A stretch of DNA of 64,000 nucleotides from JAVXTH01 sp036641395. GTDB lineage: Bacteria > Bacillota_I > Bacilli_A > Erysipelotrichales > Erysipelotrichaceae. The position numbers and the translations under genes were made by a program. The notes beneath the pieces were generated by a model. That model was given only the letters and a program-made list of their open reading frames with translations, made no database searches and had not been told where the DNA came from. Of the stretch, positions 35,892 to 45,022 are shown in pieces; within the stretch, counting starts at the first letter, position 1; each line of letters begins with the position of its first letter. The stretch covers positions 62,001-126,000 of the forward strand of contig JAVWEY010000001.1 of NCBI GenBank assembly GCA_036641395.1, read 5' to 3'.

Positions 35892-36125
35892 ATGAATACA
35901 AAAAGTGATGAAATTAAAAAAACAATTGATAAAATCCGTCCCTACCTTCAAAGAGATGGTGGCGATGTCGAATTTGTAGAATTTAAAGATGGTATTGTCT
36001 ATGTTAGAATGCTAGGTGCTTGCATTGATTGTGGCATGATCGACGATACGCTAAAAGATGGAGTTGAAGCAATTTTACTTGATGAAGTTACAGGCGTAGT
36101 TGAAGTTCAATTAGTAAATGAATAG
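35892..36125 (+). CDS. NifU-like (Nfu) iron-sulfur scaffold
   Basis: The 77-residue protein is a single Nfu domain with LQRDGGDVEFVEF and the CIDCG CxxC used to bind a bridging [4Fe-4S] cluster for delivery to apo-proteins such as those of Rnf. GGAGG precedes the ATG. Monocistronic, closed by a strong terminator. Confidence 0.93.
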   Translation: MNTKSDEIKKTIDKIRPYLQRDGGDVEFVEFKDGIVYVRMLGACIDCGMIDDTLKDGVEAILLDEVTGVVEVQLVNE

Positions 36126-36150
36126 CGACCAAAATTGGTCGCTATTTTTT
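36121..36150. terminator. Bidirectional terminator between nfu and the thioredoxin-like gene
   Basis: The 12-bp stem AATAGCGACCAA / TTGGTCGCTATT is followed by T. It contains the stop region of both convergent genes. Confidence 0.93.
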
Positions 36151-36609
36151 AATGATTCCAGCTTCTTTAAAGAAAGCATCTAAATTACTTCGTAAGATTC
36201 CGGTGTCTTTATCGGTTGTTGCTGGTGTCCATTCTAATAGTTTTTTAATCTCACCATTTTCATAATAAACTAAAGTAGGAGAATACATAACATTATATTT
36301 TTCTTTAATCGGTGTTCTAAGTTTACGATTGCTTAATGCCTTTGGTGCTTCTTTATCTAAATCTACAACTAATAATTTTTTAAAAGATTTCTCGTTATTA
36401 ATCTTTTCCTTTAAATAATTATCTTGAAAGTTCTTTGAATCTCCGCAATTCTCTGTCCATCCAAAATAAACTACCATATCTTCTTTATTCAAAATTTTCT
36501 TATCTAATTCTTTGAAACTTATTTGTTTTAAATCCGATACATCTGCGCTTTCTCCAAAACATCCCGCACATAATAAACAACATAATAAGCCAACCAATAT
36601 TTTTCTCAT
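36142..36609 (-). CDS. Thioredoxin-fold lipoprotein with a single active-site Cys
   Basis: The 155-residue protein has a lipobox (LLCAGCF) and a thioredoxin-like body with MVVYFGWTENCGDSKNFQ; the canonical CxxC is reduced to CGDS. The cis-Pro region is MYSPTLVYY. It resembles bacteriocin-accessory (PedC/Bta-type) and TlpA-like proteins. ATG at 36609 follows AGAGGTG by 6 nt. It could reduce or mark disulfides outside the membrane (inference). Confidence 0.75.
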   Translation of the reverse strand: MRKILVGLLCCLLCAGCFGESADVSDLKQISFKELDKKILNKEDMVVYFGWTENCGDSKNFQDNYLKEKINNEKSFKKLLVVDLDKEAPKALSNRKLRTPIKEKYNVMYSPTLVYYENGEIKKLLEWTPATTDKDTGILRSNLDAFFKEAGIIKK

Positions 36610-36643
36610 AATCTTCACCTCTGTGGCTTATTGTATCATCTAT

Positions 36644-37330
36644 TTAATTTCCTGTCGATTGTACATTAAAAGGAAGATAATTTGGAATATCTCCGTTAAT
36701 AATTTGAATCACTAAAGGTACTTCACTATGAATAACTACTTTAGAGACATTTAAAACCGTTCCAATTTCTGTTTCAATTCGAAGTTTTAAAATAATTTTC
36801 ATCAAAGTACTATTAATTCCATATGGTTCCATCTTTGTTTCAATATTGCCAATTGCATTATGAAATAATTGTAAACGAACTGGAATTTGAGGGCCAATAT
36901 CATTTAATAATGAAAACTTAGTTAAAGAACCTAAGGATACTTTATAAATAATTCCATCTTTAAAAATTACTTTATTTAAATATGGATCCTTTTTACCTTG
37001 ATCTGCAGCTTCTAAAGATTGATTTATTATATGAATAGCTTCTTTCAAAATAATATTTAATTGTTTTGTATTATAATCAATACTCTTTACATGACCTGCT
37101 TTATCCTTAGTTACATGTAACAAATCGTTTTCATTAAATTTTAATGTTTGTAGAAGTGAAAATGAAAGATTACTAATCGCCCTAGTTGCTTCACTTCTTG
37201 ATATCGATAAGAGTCGTGGTTGTAAATAATCATTAAAGCGGTGAATCGTATGATAAGAAATTAATAATCCAATAAGTAAGATTATTAAAAAACGCTTGTG
37301 TCGCCTTTTCTTATGATTGATAAAACGCAT
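36644..37330 (-). CDS. yunB: Sporulation protein YunB
   Basis: The 228-residue protein has one N-terminal membrane helix (RRHKRFLIILLIGLLISYH) and an extracellular domain with the YunB pattern (LQPRLLSISRSEATRAIS, LRIETEIGTVLNVSK). In Bacillus it is made under sigma-E in the mother cell and is needed for sporulation. The start (ATG 37330, or GTG just before it) overlaps the yunC end by 20 bases. This pair mirrors B. subtilis yunB-yunC and is the only sporulation hint in the window. Confidence 0.85.
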   Translation of the reverse strand: MRFINHKKRRHKRFLIILLIGLLISYHTIHRFNDYLQPRLLSISRSEATRAISNLSFSLLQTLKFNENDLLHVTKDKAGHVKSIDYNTKQLNIILKEAIHIINQSLEAADQGKKDPYLNKVIFKDGIIYKVSLGSLTKFSLLNDIGPQIPVRLQLFHNAIGNIETKMEPYGINSTLMKIILKLRIETEIGTVLNVSKVVIHSEVPLVIQIINGDIPNYLPFNVQSTGN

Positions 37331-37622
37331 CACAAATAACTAAGGCATCTCTTCCAAGCATTCCTATCTTTACCCCTAAGCTCATTGCCTGTAAGCTCAC
37401 AAATGTTATTTGACTATCAAGTAGTTGTTCAAAACTATTACCATCTTTTACAACGGCAATTGCTGTATGTTTATGCACCGCATTAAAATGTTGAATATTA
37501 AATTCCTCACCGGTTAAAACAAATCGCGTTGAAGTAATTAGGTAAATAGGTTGATGTGGTAATTTTAATAAAATTCCAACAAAATATTTATGATCCCATT
37601 TAATTGTTTGAATCTCTACCAT
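37311..37622 (-). CDS. yunC: YunC, DUF1805 protein
   Basis: The 103-residue protein consists of one DUF1805 domain (KYFVGILLKLPHQPIYLITS, SLGVKIGMLGRDALVICDA). Function unknown; conserved next to yunB in Bacillus. GTAGGAGG precedes the ATG. Confidence 0.85.
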   Translation of the reverse strand: MVEIQTIKWDHKYFVGILLKLPHQPIYLITSTRFVLTGEEFNIQHFNAVHKHTAIAVVKDGNSFEQLLDSQITFVSLQAMSLGVKIGMLGRDALVICDAFYQS

Positions 37623-37672
37623 CTGTATGCCTCCTACCTTATTGTATTCATAAAAAGGCGGAATATGAAAAA

Positions 37673-37695
37673 AGAGTCAACTTTACGTCAACTCT
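37673..37695 (-). terminator. Terminator after ktrA
   Basis: A nine-pair stem with two G-T pairs (AGAGTTGAC / GTTGACTCT in minus sense) and a T-run of six. It includes the ktrA stop. Confidence 0.75.
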
Positions 37696-38368
37696 AAATT
37701 TTCTTTAAGAAATCAAATTTTTCAAATGTTTTAACATCAGCAATGACCATCATATGGTCATCTGCTTCAATAATATAATCCGCATCTGGTGAAATACTTA
37801 AATGTAAATCACTTTGTTTACGAATTCCTAAAACATTAATACCATATTTATTACGAGCATCTAAATCCTTAAGCGTACGACCAACCCATTTACCTGGTGC
37901 TTTAACTTCCATAATGCTGTATTCTTCATCAATATCAATCATATCTACAATATTATTTGATAAAATACTCTTGGCAACTTGTTCACCTATCTCTTTTTCA
38001 GGGCGAATAACTCGATCCGCTCCAACTCTAGAAAATATTTGCATGTAACGTTTATTTTTAGCCTTTGCGATAATGTAAGGAACTCCTAATTCTTTTAAGT
38101 TAATAATTGCCATTACGCTCTCTTCTAAGTGAGATCCAGTACCAACAATGGCAATATCACATTCACCTGCTCCGGCTGCTCTTAATTGCTCTTTATCCGT
38201 TATATCACTTTGTACTGCTTGGGTAACGAATTCCGCAACTCGATCAACACATTTAATATCACGATCAATCGCAAGAACTTCACAGTTATATTCACTTAGC
38301 GTCTTTGCTACTGTAGAACCAAATACACCTAATCCTAAAACAACAAACTGCTGCGTAATTTTTTTCAT
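37694..38368 (-). CDS. ktrA: K+ channel regulatory subunit KtrA/KtrC (RCK)
   Basis: The 224-residue protein has an RCK_N Rossmann domain (VLGLGVFGSTVAKTLSEYNC, GxGxxG pattern, then VLAIDRDIKCV) and a C-terminal RCK_C ligand domain. In Bacillus this class binds ATP/ADP and c-di-AMP. It gates the KtrB pore encoded 15 bases upstream. AAAAGGAG precedes the ATG. Confidence 0.94.
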   Translation of the reverse strand: MKKITQQFVVLGLGVFGSTVAKTLSEYNCEVLAIDRDIKCVDRVAEFVTQAVQSDITDKEQLRAAGAGECDIAIVGTGSHLEESVMAIINLKELGVPYIIAKAKNKRYMQIFSRVGADRVIRPEKEIGEQVAKSILSNNIVDMIDIDEEYSIMEVKAPGKWVGRTLKDLDARNKYGINVLGIRKQSDLHLSISPDADYIIEADDHMMVIADVKTFEKFDFLKKI

Positions 38369-38382
38369 TTCGATATCTCCTT

Positions 38383-39774
38383 TTATCCGACGATAACATT
38401 TCCACTTGGGAAAGTAACACCACTTTTTGCACCTCGCATTGGTTTAACAAGCGAAATTAATAAAGTTGTAATTCCAATTCTTCCTATATACATCAATAAT
38501 ATAATAACAATCTTTCCACCAATACTCAAGGACGGAGTTAAATTTAATGAAAGTCCGACTGTAGCCATTGCGGATACTGCTTCAAAACATAAATCTGATA
38601 ATGGAGCCTTTTCAAATAAACATAAACAGAAAATACCAATCATCAAAACCAATAAATTAAGGGCAATAATACTAACAGCTCGTGCGATAATATCATGCGA
38701 TATCGTTCTTTTAAAGACCATTGGTTGTTCACGAGAACGAATTGATGAATAGATAAATAACATTAATACTAAGAAAGTAGTTGTCTTAACACCACCAGCC
38801 GTTCCTCCGGGTGATCCTCCAATAAACATTGCTATCATCATTAAAAATTTTGTTGCCATATGAAGCGTAGTTAAATCCATTGAGGCAAAGCCACAAGTTC
38901 TTAAGGTAACCGATTGAAAACTTGATAACATTAATTTATCACTTAGAGCAAGTCTTCCAATACTATTCATATTATTATATTCAATTATTAACATTAAACC
39001 AGCAACGGAAACAATTAAAAAAGATGTCATAATTAAAACTAATTTAGTATGTAAAGCAAAATTTCTCCAAAGCCGGCGAATCCCAATTTCACGTTTAAGA
39101 AATGGACGTATTTTATCACGAATATCAAACCAAACCGCAAAACCTAAGCCACCTAATATAATGAGTCCCATAATCGTAAAGATAACCAAGGGATCACTTG
39201 CATAATCTCCTAAAGAATTAGCACCTAAAACATCAAATCCAGCATTACAGAAAGCTGAAACAGATAAGAATAATGACTTGAATAAGCCACTCGCTAGTCC
39301 ATATTTAGGGACCATTCGAAATGATAGTAATACAATACCAATCCCTTCAAAGATTGCCGTATAGCGAAAAATATCAAATAGAAACGATTTCATATTAAAC
39401 ACCGTATCTTGATTTAACATTTCTTTCATTGCAATTTGATCATGCATTGATAAACGATTCTTTAATCGAACAATGAAGACTGCCATTAAAGTCATTAACC
39501 CTAAACCACCTATTTGCATTAAAAAGATTAAGACAATTTGACCAAATAAATTAAACTGTTCAACCGTAACTACGGTTACAAGTCCCGTAACACATGTTGC
39601 AGATGTTGCTGTAAACAGCGCATCAATAAAAGAAAAAAACTTTCCATCATGATTTGAAATAGGTAACATTAATAATAAAGTACCTACCCCAATCACAAGC
39701 AGGAAGCTTAAGGCAATCTTGCGCGCTGGTGATTTTTTTTGTATTGAAAATATTTCCCTTAGATGTTTCAACAT
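38383..39774 (-). CDS. ktrB: K+ uptake pore KtrB
   Basis: The 463-residue protein has four M1-P-M2-type units, with selectivity segments TATCATVTGL-like ATSATCVTGLVT, SAFCNAGFDVLG, LRTCGFASMDL and AMATVGLSLNLTPS. It is the channel-like subunit of Na+-dependent K+ uptake. The ATG at 39774 follows AGAAGGATAAA; the upstream TTG at 39798 is rejected. Operon ktrB-ktrA. Confidence 0.94.
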   Translation of the reverse strand: MLKHLREIFSIQKKSPARKIALSFLLVIGVGTLLLMLPISNHDGKFFSFIDALFTATSATCVTGLVTVVTVEQFNLFGQIVLIFLMQIGGLGLMTLMAVFIVRLKNRLSMHDQIAMKEMLNQDTVFNMKSFLFDIFRYTAIFEGIGIVLLSFRMVPKYGLASGLFKSLFLSVSAFCNAGFDVLGANSLGDYASDPLVIFTIMGLIILGGLGFAVWFDIRDKIRPFLKREIGIRRLWRNFALHTKLVLIMTSFLIVSVAGLMLIIEYNNMNSIGRLALSDKLMLSSFQSVTLRTCGFASMDLTTLHMATKFLMMIAMFIGGSPGGTAGGVKTTTFLVLMLFIYSSIRSREQPMVFKRTISHDIIARAVSIIALNLLVLMIGIFCLCLFEKAPLSDLCFEAVSAMATVGLSLNLTPSLSIGGKIVIILLMYIGRIGITTLLISLVKPMRGAKSGVTFPSGNVIVG

Positions 39775-39806
39775 TTTATCCTTCTTTTCCTCAACCAATT
39801 AGAGAC

Positions 39807-39859
39807 TGTAATGTCGCGTCGACATTACATATATTGTACACATTTTTATTTTTTTTACA
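39807..39859 (-). promoter_or_regulatory. ktrB promoter and 23-bp inverted repeat
   Basis: On the minus strand TTGTAA, a 16-base spacer and TACAAT form a promoter. Just after it, TGTAATGTCG and CGACATTACA (10-bp perfect arms, 3-base centre, 39807-39829) span the likely start site. It is an operator or leader hairpin controlling K+ uptake; no c-di-AMP riboswitch is visible. Confidence 0.7.
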
Positions 39860-39899
39860 ATCATTAAAAAATGAAATTACGATATTAATTCATTTCTAA

Positions 39900-39930
39900 A
39901 CAAAAAAAGCGATTCCCTTAGGAACCGCCC
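39900..39930 (-). terminator. Terminator after rubrerythrin
   Basis: GCGGTTCC / GGGAATCGC (a mispair inside) with a three-base loop followed by seven T on the minus strand. Confidence 0.8.
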
Positions 39931-39941
39931 AATTTGAATTC

Positions 39942-40478
39942 TTAGTAGTTTTCCACGTGTAATGCAAAGTAAGACTTTGCATGGTTACATACAGGGCATA
40001 CTTCAGGTGCTGTTTTGCCAACATGTAAATGTCCACAATTCAAGCATTCCCATAACGTTTCTTCATTTCTTGCGAAGACACTACCATCTTCAATATTATT
40101 TAATAAAGCAGTGTAACGTTGTTCATGTGTTTTTTCAATTGCTAAAACGCCTTCCATTGTTTTCGCAATATCATCAAAACCTTCTTCATGTGCTTCTTTT
40201 GCCATACGTGCATACATATCAGTCCACTCATAGTTTTCACCAGCAGCAGCATCTTTTAAGTTTGTAATTGTATCTGGCATACCATCATGCAATAATTTAA
40301 ACCATAATTCAGCATGCTCTTTCTCGTTTGCAGCAGTTTGTTCAAAGATATTAGAAACTTGAACATAGCCATCTTTTTTAGCTTTTGAAGCATAATAAGT
40401 ATATTTATTACGAGCTTGTGATTCACCTGCAAATGCATCCATTAAATTCTGTTCTGTTTTTGATCCTTTTAAATTCAT
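39942..40478 (-). CDS. rbr: Rubrerythrin
   Basis: The 178-residue enzyme has an N-terminal ferritin-like diiron domain (EQNLMDAFAGESQARNKY, AANEKEHAELWF, EKTHEQRYTAL) and a C-terminal rubredoxin domain (WECLNCGHLHVG, CPVCNHAKSYF). It reduces hydrogen peroxide in anaerobes. GGAGG is 9 bases before the ATG at 40478; the ATG at 40514 would overlap the preceding gene. Confidence 0.95.
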   Translation of the reverse strand: MNLKGSKTEQNLMDAFAGESQARNKYTYYASKAKKDGYVQVSNIFEQTAANEKEHAELWFKLLHDGMPDTITNLKDAAAGENYEWTDMYARMAKEAHEEGFDDIAKTMEGVLAIEKTHEQRYTALLNNIEDGSVFARNEETLWECLNCGHLHVGKTAPEVCPVCNHAKSYFALHVENY

Positions 40479-40494
40479 ATCGTTTCCTCCTCGA

Positions 40495-40827
40495 TTAATA
40501 TTTGCCTTTGGCAATATGTCCCGCTAATTCAGCTTTCGACATTTGTTTCATAATCCATGCACTATTCTTTGCACTTTCAAATACATGTTTACACATAGGA
40601 TCTAAATTATCTTCAATACCTGCTTTGGCAATCGCATCAATTTGCATTGCTAAAGAAATTAATTGCATATGAAGATCATTTGATTTATCACTACGATAAA
40701 TCTTTCCTGCTGCTTCTTCATCTAATAAAACAAATTTCTCTGCAGGTGCACCACATTTAGGACACTTTACAGGGGCATTTTCACCTTCGTGAACATAACC
40801 ACATACACTACATTTCCATAGTTTCAT
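40495..40827 (-). CDS. Rubredoxin-like electron carrier with helical C-terminus
   Basis: The 110-residue protein has WKCSVCGYVHEGENAP and CPKCGAPAEKF (four rubredoxin Cys), then a ~70-residue helical domain. It lies 16 bases upstream of rbr and probably hands electrons to it. Confidence 0.9.
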   Translation of the reverse strand: MKLWKCSVCGYVHEGENAPVKCPKCGAPAEKFVLLDEEAAGKIYRSDKSNDLHMQLISLAMQIDAIAKAGIEDNLDPMCKHVFESAKNSAWIMKQMSKAELAGHIAKGKY

Positions 40828-40931
40828 ATAAACATCTCCTTTCTATCTCTTGATAGTTCTATTGTAACGCTAGTTTCATTAAAATGCACGAAAAATACTT
40901 CGTAATTCTTACAAAAAATATCTACTTTCGA

Positions 40932-40975
40932 TTCATCATATGACGAAGTTTGAATAATTATGTTGATTATTCAAA
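40932..40975. promoter_or_regulatory. Palindromes between the rubredoxin and glnN genes
   Basis: TTTGAATAAT and ATTATTCAAA (10-bp perfect arms, 7-base centre, 40949-40975), next to a near-perfect 16-bp palindrome centred on CATATG (40932-40947). Candidate operators for the divergent peroxide-defence and glutamine synthetase units. Confidence 0.55.
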
Positions 40976-41042
40976 ATATTTTAACTTTTATCATATATTT
41001 TTAAGAAAAGTAATCATTAATACAAAAAATATTCAAAAACTA

Positions 41043-41070
41043 TAGACATTTTCTCAATATATACTACAAT
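41043..41070 (+). promoter_or_regulatory. Promoter of glnN
   Basis: TAGACA, 16-base spacer, TACAAT, with GGAGG and ATG about 22 bases further on. Confidence 0.65.
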
Positions 41071-41092
41071 AGTAGAATATTGGAGGTATTAT

Positions 41093-43189
41093 ATGGATAA
41101 AAAACACCCGTTTGATGATTTTGGTATCAATTTATTTAGTGAAGCGGTAATGAAAGAGAGCCTTCCCTACCCTGTTTATTGTAAATGGAAAATCGCAACA
41201 AGAAAAGAAGATGCCTTAGATTTAAATACAGCGGATGCCATAGCACACGCAATGAAAACATGGGCAATGGAAAAAAATGTAACCCACTTTACCCATTGGT
41301 TTCATCCAATGACTGGTAGTACTGCGGAAAAACACGATAGTTTTATTGAACCGGGTGACCACAATCAAGCTATTTCTCGCTTCTCTGGTAAGAATTTAAT
41401 TAAAGGTGAAGGAGACGCTTCTTCCTTTCCAAGTGGTGGTTTAAGAGCTACCTTTGAAGCTCGTGGTTATACTTATTGGGACTGCACATCACCTGCTTTT
41501 ATACGTGACAATGTTTTATGTATTCCAACTATTTTTATTTCTTATAATGGTGAAACCTTAGATAAAAAAGCACCTTTACTTAAATCACTTGAAGCATTAT
41601 CAACCCAAGCTACACGCATTGTTAATTTATTTAAAGATAAAGATATTAAACGAGTTCATGCGATGGTTGGTTTGGAACAAGAATATTTTTTAATTGATAA
41701 GTCATTATATAATGAAAGAATTGATCTTCAATATTGTGGAAGAACCTTATTTGGTAGTATGCCACCAAAAGGAAGAGGCGTTGCTGAACATTACTTTGGT
41801 TCAATTCCAGTGCGGGTTGCGGCTTTCATGAAAGATGTTGATGAAGAACTGTGGCGCCTAGGAATATACGCAAAAACTGAACATAATGAAGCAGCACCCT
41901 GTCAATTTGAATTAGCACCACTTTATACCGAAGCCAATATTGCCGTTGATCAAAATCAAATCATCATGGATGTTTTAAGAGTGAAAGCAGATGCTCATCA
42001 CTTTGCTTGTTTGCTTCATGAGAAACCATTCCAAGGCGTAAATGGAAGTGGAAAACATAATAACTGGTCACTAGTGTGTGATGATGGTCAAAATTTATTA
42101 GAACCAGGTGATCGTCCTCACGAAAATATTCGTTTCTTATTATTTGTCTGTGCAATGATTCAAGCAGTTTCAACTTATCCCGAATTATTAAGAATGGCGG
42201 CAAGTTGTTACAACAACGATTATCGACTTGGAGCAAAAGAAGCACCTCCGGCAATTATCAGTATTTGTATGGGAGCTCACTTAGAAGATATCTTAATGAA
42301 ACTTGAAAAAGGTGATGAAGATATTAGTAAAAATATTGAATCTTCACCATTATCCGTTGTTAATCTAGCTTATGTCCCAAAAGATACTAGTGATCGTAAC
42401 CGTACTTCTCCTTTTGCTTTTACTGGCAATAAGTTTGAATTTCGCATGGTTGGAAGTTCAAGAAGTGCCGCAACAACCAACATTGTCTTAAATACTGCCG
42501 TTGCTGATGTCTTAAAAGAAATTGGTGATGAACTAAAAGATTTAAAATACATTGATGATATTCGTAAACAATCTTTAAAAATATGTCGAAGAATCTTAAA
42601 GAATCATAAACAAATACTATTTAGTGGTGATGGTTATTCTGATACATGGATTAAAGAAGCTGAAAAACGTAATCTTCCAAATATTCCAAGTTACGTTTAT
42701 AGTATTGATTCTTTAATTGCTCCAAAAGCCGTTGAAATGTTTACTCGTAATCATGTTTATGAAAAAACAGAACTTAGTGCACGTGTTGAAATATTATACG
42801 AAGAATATGTTAACAGTGTTCAAGTTGAAGTTAAAACATTATTAGATATGTCAAAGAAAAAGATCCTTTCCGCTTTGATTACTGAAATTAAGTTCTATAG
42901 TGATGCCTTAAAATCCTTACCAACGCCTCACCCTTTTTACCAAAAGAAGATTAATAAATTATTAAAACTATTAGATGCTTTTTATGAACAATATCATGTT
43001 TTAAAACACGCTTCCTTAAAAGTTCGCGGTATGGCTACCAATAAAGAGATTGCAATTGAATATAATGAACATGTCGTAAGTGCAATGAAATCCTTACGTG
43101 ATGTCATAGATGAAATTGAAGAATCCATCTCTTATGAGAATTATCCACTACCAACTTATGGTGATATGTTTACTTCTGTAAATGAATAA
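41093..43189 (+). CDS. glnN: Glutamine synthetase type III
   Basis: The 698-residue enzyme makes glutamine from glutamate and ammonia. Length and GEGDASSFPSGGLRATFEAR, GLEQEYFLID, NGSGKHNNWS and the AAASCYNNDYRLGAKEAPPA-like RMAASCYNNDYRLGA are typical of the hexameric GSIII family found in anaerobes, far from GSI. GGAGG precedes the ATG. Monocistronic; no GlnR-type site is obvious. Confidence 0.96.
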   Translation: MDKKHPFDDFGINLFSEAVMKESLPYPVYCKWKIATRKEDALDLNTADAIAHAMKTWAMEKNVTHFTHWFHPMTGSTAEKHDSFIEPGDHNQAISRFSGKNLIKGEGDASSFPSGGLRATFEARGYTYWDCTSPAFIRDNVLCIPTIFISYNGETLDKKAPLLKSLEALSTQATRIVNLFKDKDIKRVHAMVGLEQEYFLIDKSLYNERIDLQYCGRTLFGSMPPKGRGVAEHYFGSIPVRVAAFMKDVDEELWRLGIYAKTEHNEAAPCQFELAPLYTEANIAVDQNQIIMDVLRVKADAHHFACLLHEKPFQGVNGSGKHNNWSLVCDDGQNLLEPGDRPHENIRFLLFVCAMIQAVSTYPELLRMAASCYNNDYRLGAKEAPPAIISICMGAHLEDILMKLEKGDEDISKNIESSPLSVVNLAYVPKDTSDRNRTSPFAFTGNKFEFRMVGSSRSAATTNIVLNTAVADVLKEIGDELKDLKYIDDIRKQSLKICRRILKNHKQILFSGDGYSDTWIKEAEKRNLPNIPSYVYSIDSLIAPKAVEMFTRNHVYEKTELSARVEILYEEYVNSVQVEVKTLLDMSKKKILSALITEIKFYSDALKSLPTPHPFYQKKINKLLKLLDAFYEQYHVLKHASLKVRGMATNKEIAIEYNEHVVSAMKSLRDVIDEIEESISYENYPLPTYGDMFTSVNE

Positions 43190-43347
43190 ATACTCTTAAT
43201 CATAACATGCTATCCTTTAGCGGATAGCTTTTTTAACCATCTTTTTTCCATTTGTTAACGAAATCTTTACAATTCTCACATTGTCATAAAAAGAATGTTT
43301 GTTATACTAAATGTACCAAACGAAATACTAGTTTGAGGAGGATTATT

Positions 43348-44982
43348 ATGAGTATCAGTAATATATTAATGTTAGTCGGGGGATTAGCGCTATTCCTATA
43401 TGGAATGCATATGATGAGTGAGGGATTAGAAGTTGCCGCCGGCAACCGAATGAAATCAATCTTAGAAAAACTTACAAGTAATCGTTTTGTAGGTGTTGCG
43501 GTCGGGGCAATCATTACGGCCATCATCCAAAGTTCATCGGCAACAACGGTTATGGTTGTTGGGTTCGTCAATAGTTCCCTCTTACAACTTGAACAAGCTG
43601 TATGGCTAATTATGGGTGCCAATATTGGTACGACTATTACTGGTCAATTGATCGCCTTAGATATTAGTAAAATAGCTCCGCTCTTTGCGATTATCGGCGT
43701 TGTTATGGTTTCCTTTATTAAAAAGAAAAAAGTTAATTATATTGGTGAGATTATTGCCGGTTTAGGTATTCTCTTCATTGGTATGGGGATGATGAGTAAT
43801 GCGATGATTCCACTTCGTGATTATCAACCATTCATCAATCTAATCGCAAACTTCTCAAATCCGATTATCGGTATATTAGTTGGTGCTTTGTTTACCGCTA
43901 TTATTCAAAGTTCATCAGCATCTGTAGGTATTCTACAAGCATTAGTGTTGGCTGGTGTCTTACCGTTCTCATCTGCCATTTATGTACTATTTGGTCAGAA
44001 TATCGGTACTTGTATTACAGCTGTTTTAGCATCAATCGGTGCGAACCGTAATGCGAAACGAACAACGATTATCCATTTATCTTTCAATATTATCGGTACT
44101 GTCATCTTCCTAATTGTTGTATCTTTCCTACCATTTACCGATTGGATGATGAGTATTACTAGCAATCCTGCTGCCCAAATTGCTAATACACATACTGTTT
44201 TCAATGTTGTAACAACACTTGCCTTATTACCATTCGGCGCTTACTTGGCAAAACTTGCGAAAATTATCTTACCACTTAAACCTGAAGAAAGTGAAGATGA
44301 AGATAACTTCAGTATGTCTTATATCAACGAAAACAATATTGGTACTGTCGCAATTGCCTTATCAACCCTTCGTAATGAAGTAGCTTTAATGATGAGTATT
44401 GCTAGAAAAAATGTGATTCGCTCCTTTGATGTCATTATCAAAGGAAATGAAGAAAAGATGACAAAGATTGTTGATAGTGAAAATCGAATTGATATGATGA
44501 ATTATGAAATTTCAAAATACATGGCAAGAGCCAGTAGTTTAGATATGAATACCCATGATGCAATGCTTTGTAACTCACTCTTTAAACTGTCGAGTGATAT
44601 TGAACGGATTGGTGATCATGCTTTAAATATTGGTCAATACGGTGGTAATAATGATCATAAACTAAATCTAAACAGTGATGCTTTAATTGAACTAAAAGAA
44701 TTACAAACTTTATTAGCTGATTGTATGAATATTATAGATGATAAAGAATTCACTAAGAATCCTGAAATCATGGAGAGAGTACGTGGATATGAAGAAGAAA
44801 GTGATATTCTAACTTATAAATTCCGCCAACGTCAAATATCTAGATTAATGAAAAAAGAGTGTAGTGCTGATCATTGTGTAATCTATTCTGAAATATTAAC
44901 AGATATTGAACGTATCTTTGATCACTTGTTAAACATTACCCAAGAATGCTATCGTGCTGGTTTCACATTAGAAAATATTTAA
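43348..44982 (+). CDS. Na+/phosphate cotransporter with PhoU domain (NptA-like)
   Basis: The 544-residue protein has two QSSSATT-type repeats (IIQSSSATTVMVVG, IIQSSSASVGIL) of the Na/Pi symporter family and a C-terminal PhoU domain (~residues 330-540). GAGGAGG is 7 bases before the ATG at 43348. It takes up phosphate with Na+. Confidence 0.94.
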   Translation: MSISNILMLVGGLALFLYGMHMMSEGLEVAAGNRMKSILEKLTSNRFVGVAVGAIITAIIQSSSATTVMVVGFVNSSLLQLEQAVWLIMGANIGTTITGQLIALDISKIAPLFAIIGVVMVSFIKKKKVNYIGEIIAGLGILFIGMGMMSNAMIPLRDYQPFINLIANFSNPIIGILVGALFTAIIQSSSASVGILQALVLAGVLPFSSAIYVLFGQNIGTCITAVLASIGANRNAKRTTIIHLSFNIIGTVIFLIVVSFLPFTDWMMSITSNPAAQIANTHTVFNVVTTLALLPFGAYLAKLAKIILPLKPEESEDEDNFSMSYINENNIGTVAIALSTLRNEVALMMSIARKNVIRSFDVIIKGNEEKMTKIVDSENRIDMMNYEISKYMARASSLDMNTHDAMLCNSLFKLSSDIERIGDHALNIGQYGGNNDHKLNLNSDALIELKELQTLLADCMNIIDDKEFTKNPEIMERVRGYEEESDILTYKFRQRQISRLMKKECSADHCVIYSEILTDIERIFDHLLNITQECYRAGFTLENI

Positions 44983-44989
44983 TAATAAT

Positions 44990-45022
44990 TTAAAGACAAA
45001 GATGAATTAAATCTTTGTCTTT
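44990..45022. terminator. Bidirectional terminator
   Basis: AAAGACAAAGAT / ATCTTTGTCTTT around a seven-base loop between two convergent genes. Confidence 0.85.

Noticed and set aside
39775..39940. c-di-AMP (ydaO) riboswitch before ktrB
   Set aside because: The leader is too short and has none of the family core; a simple palindrome explains it.
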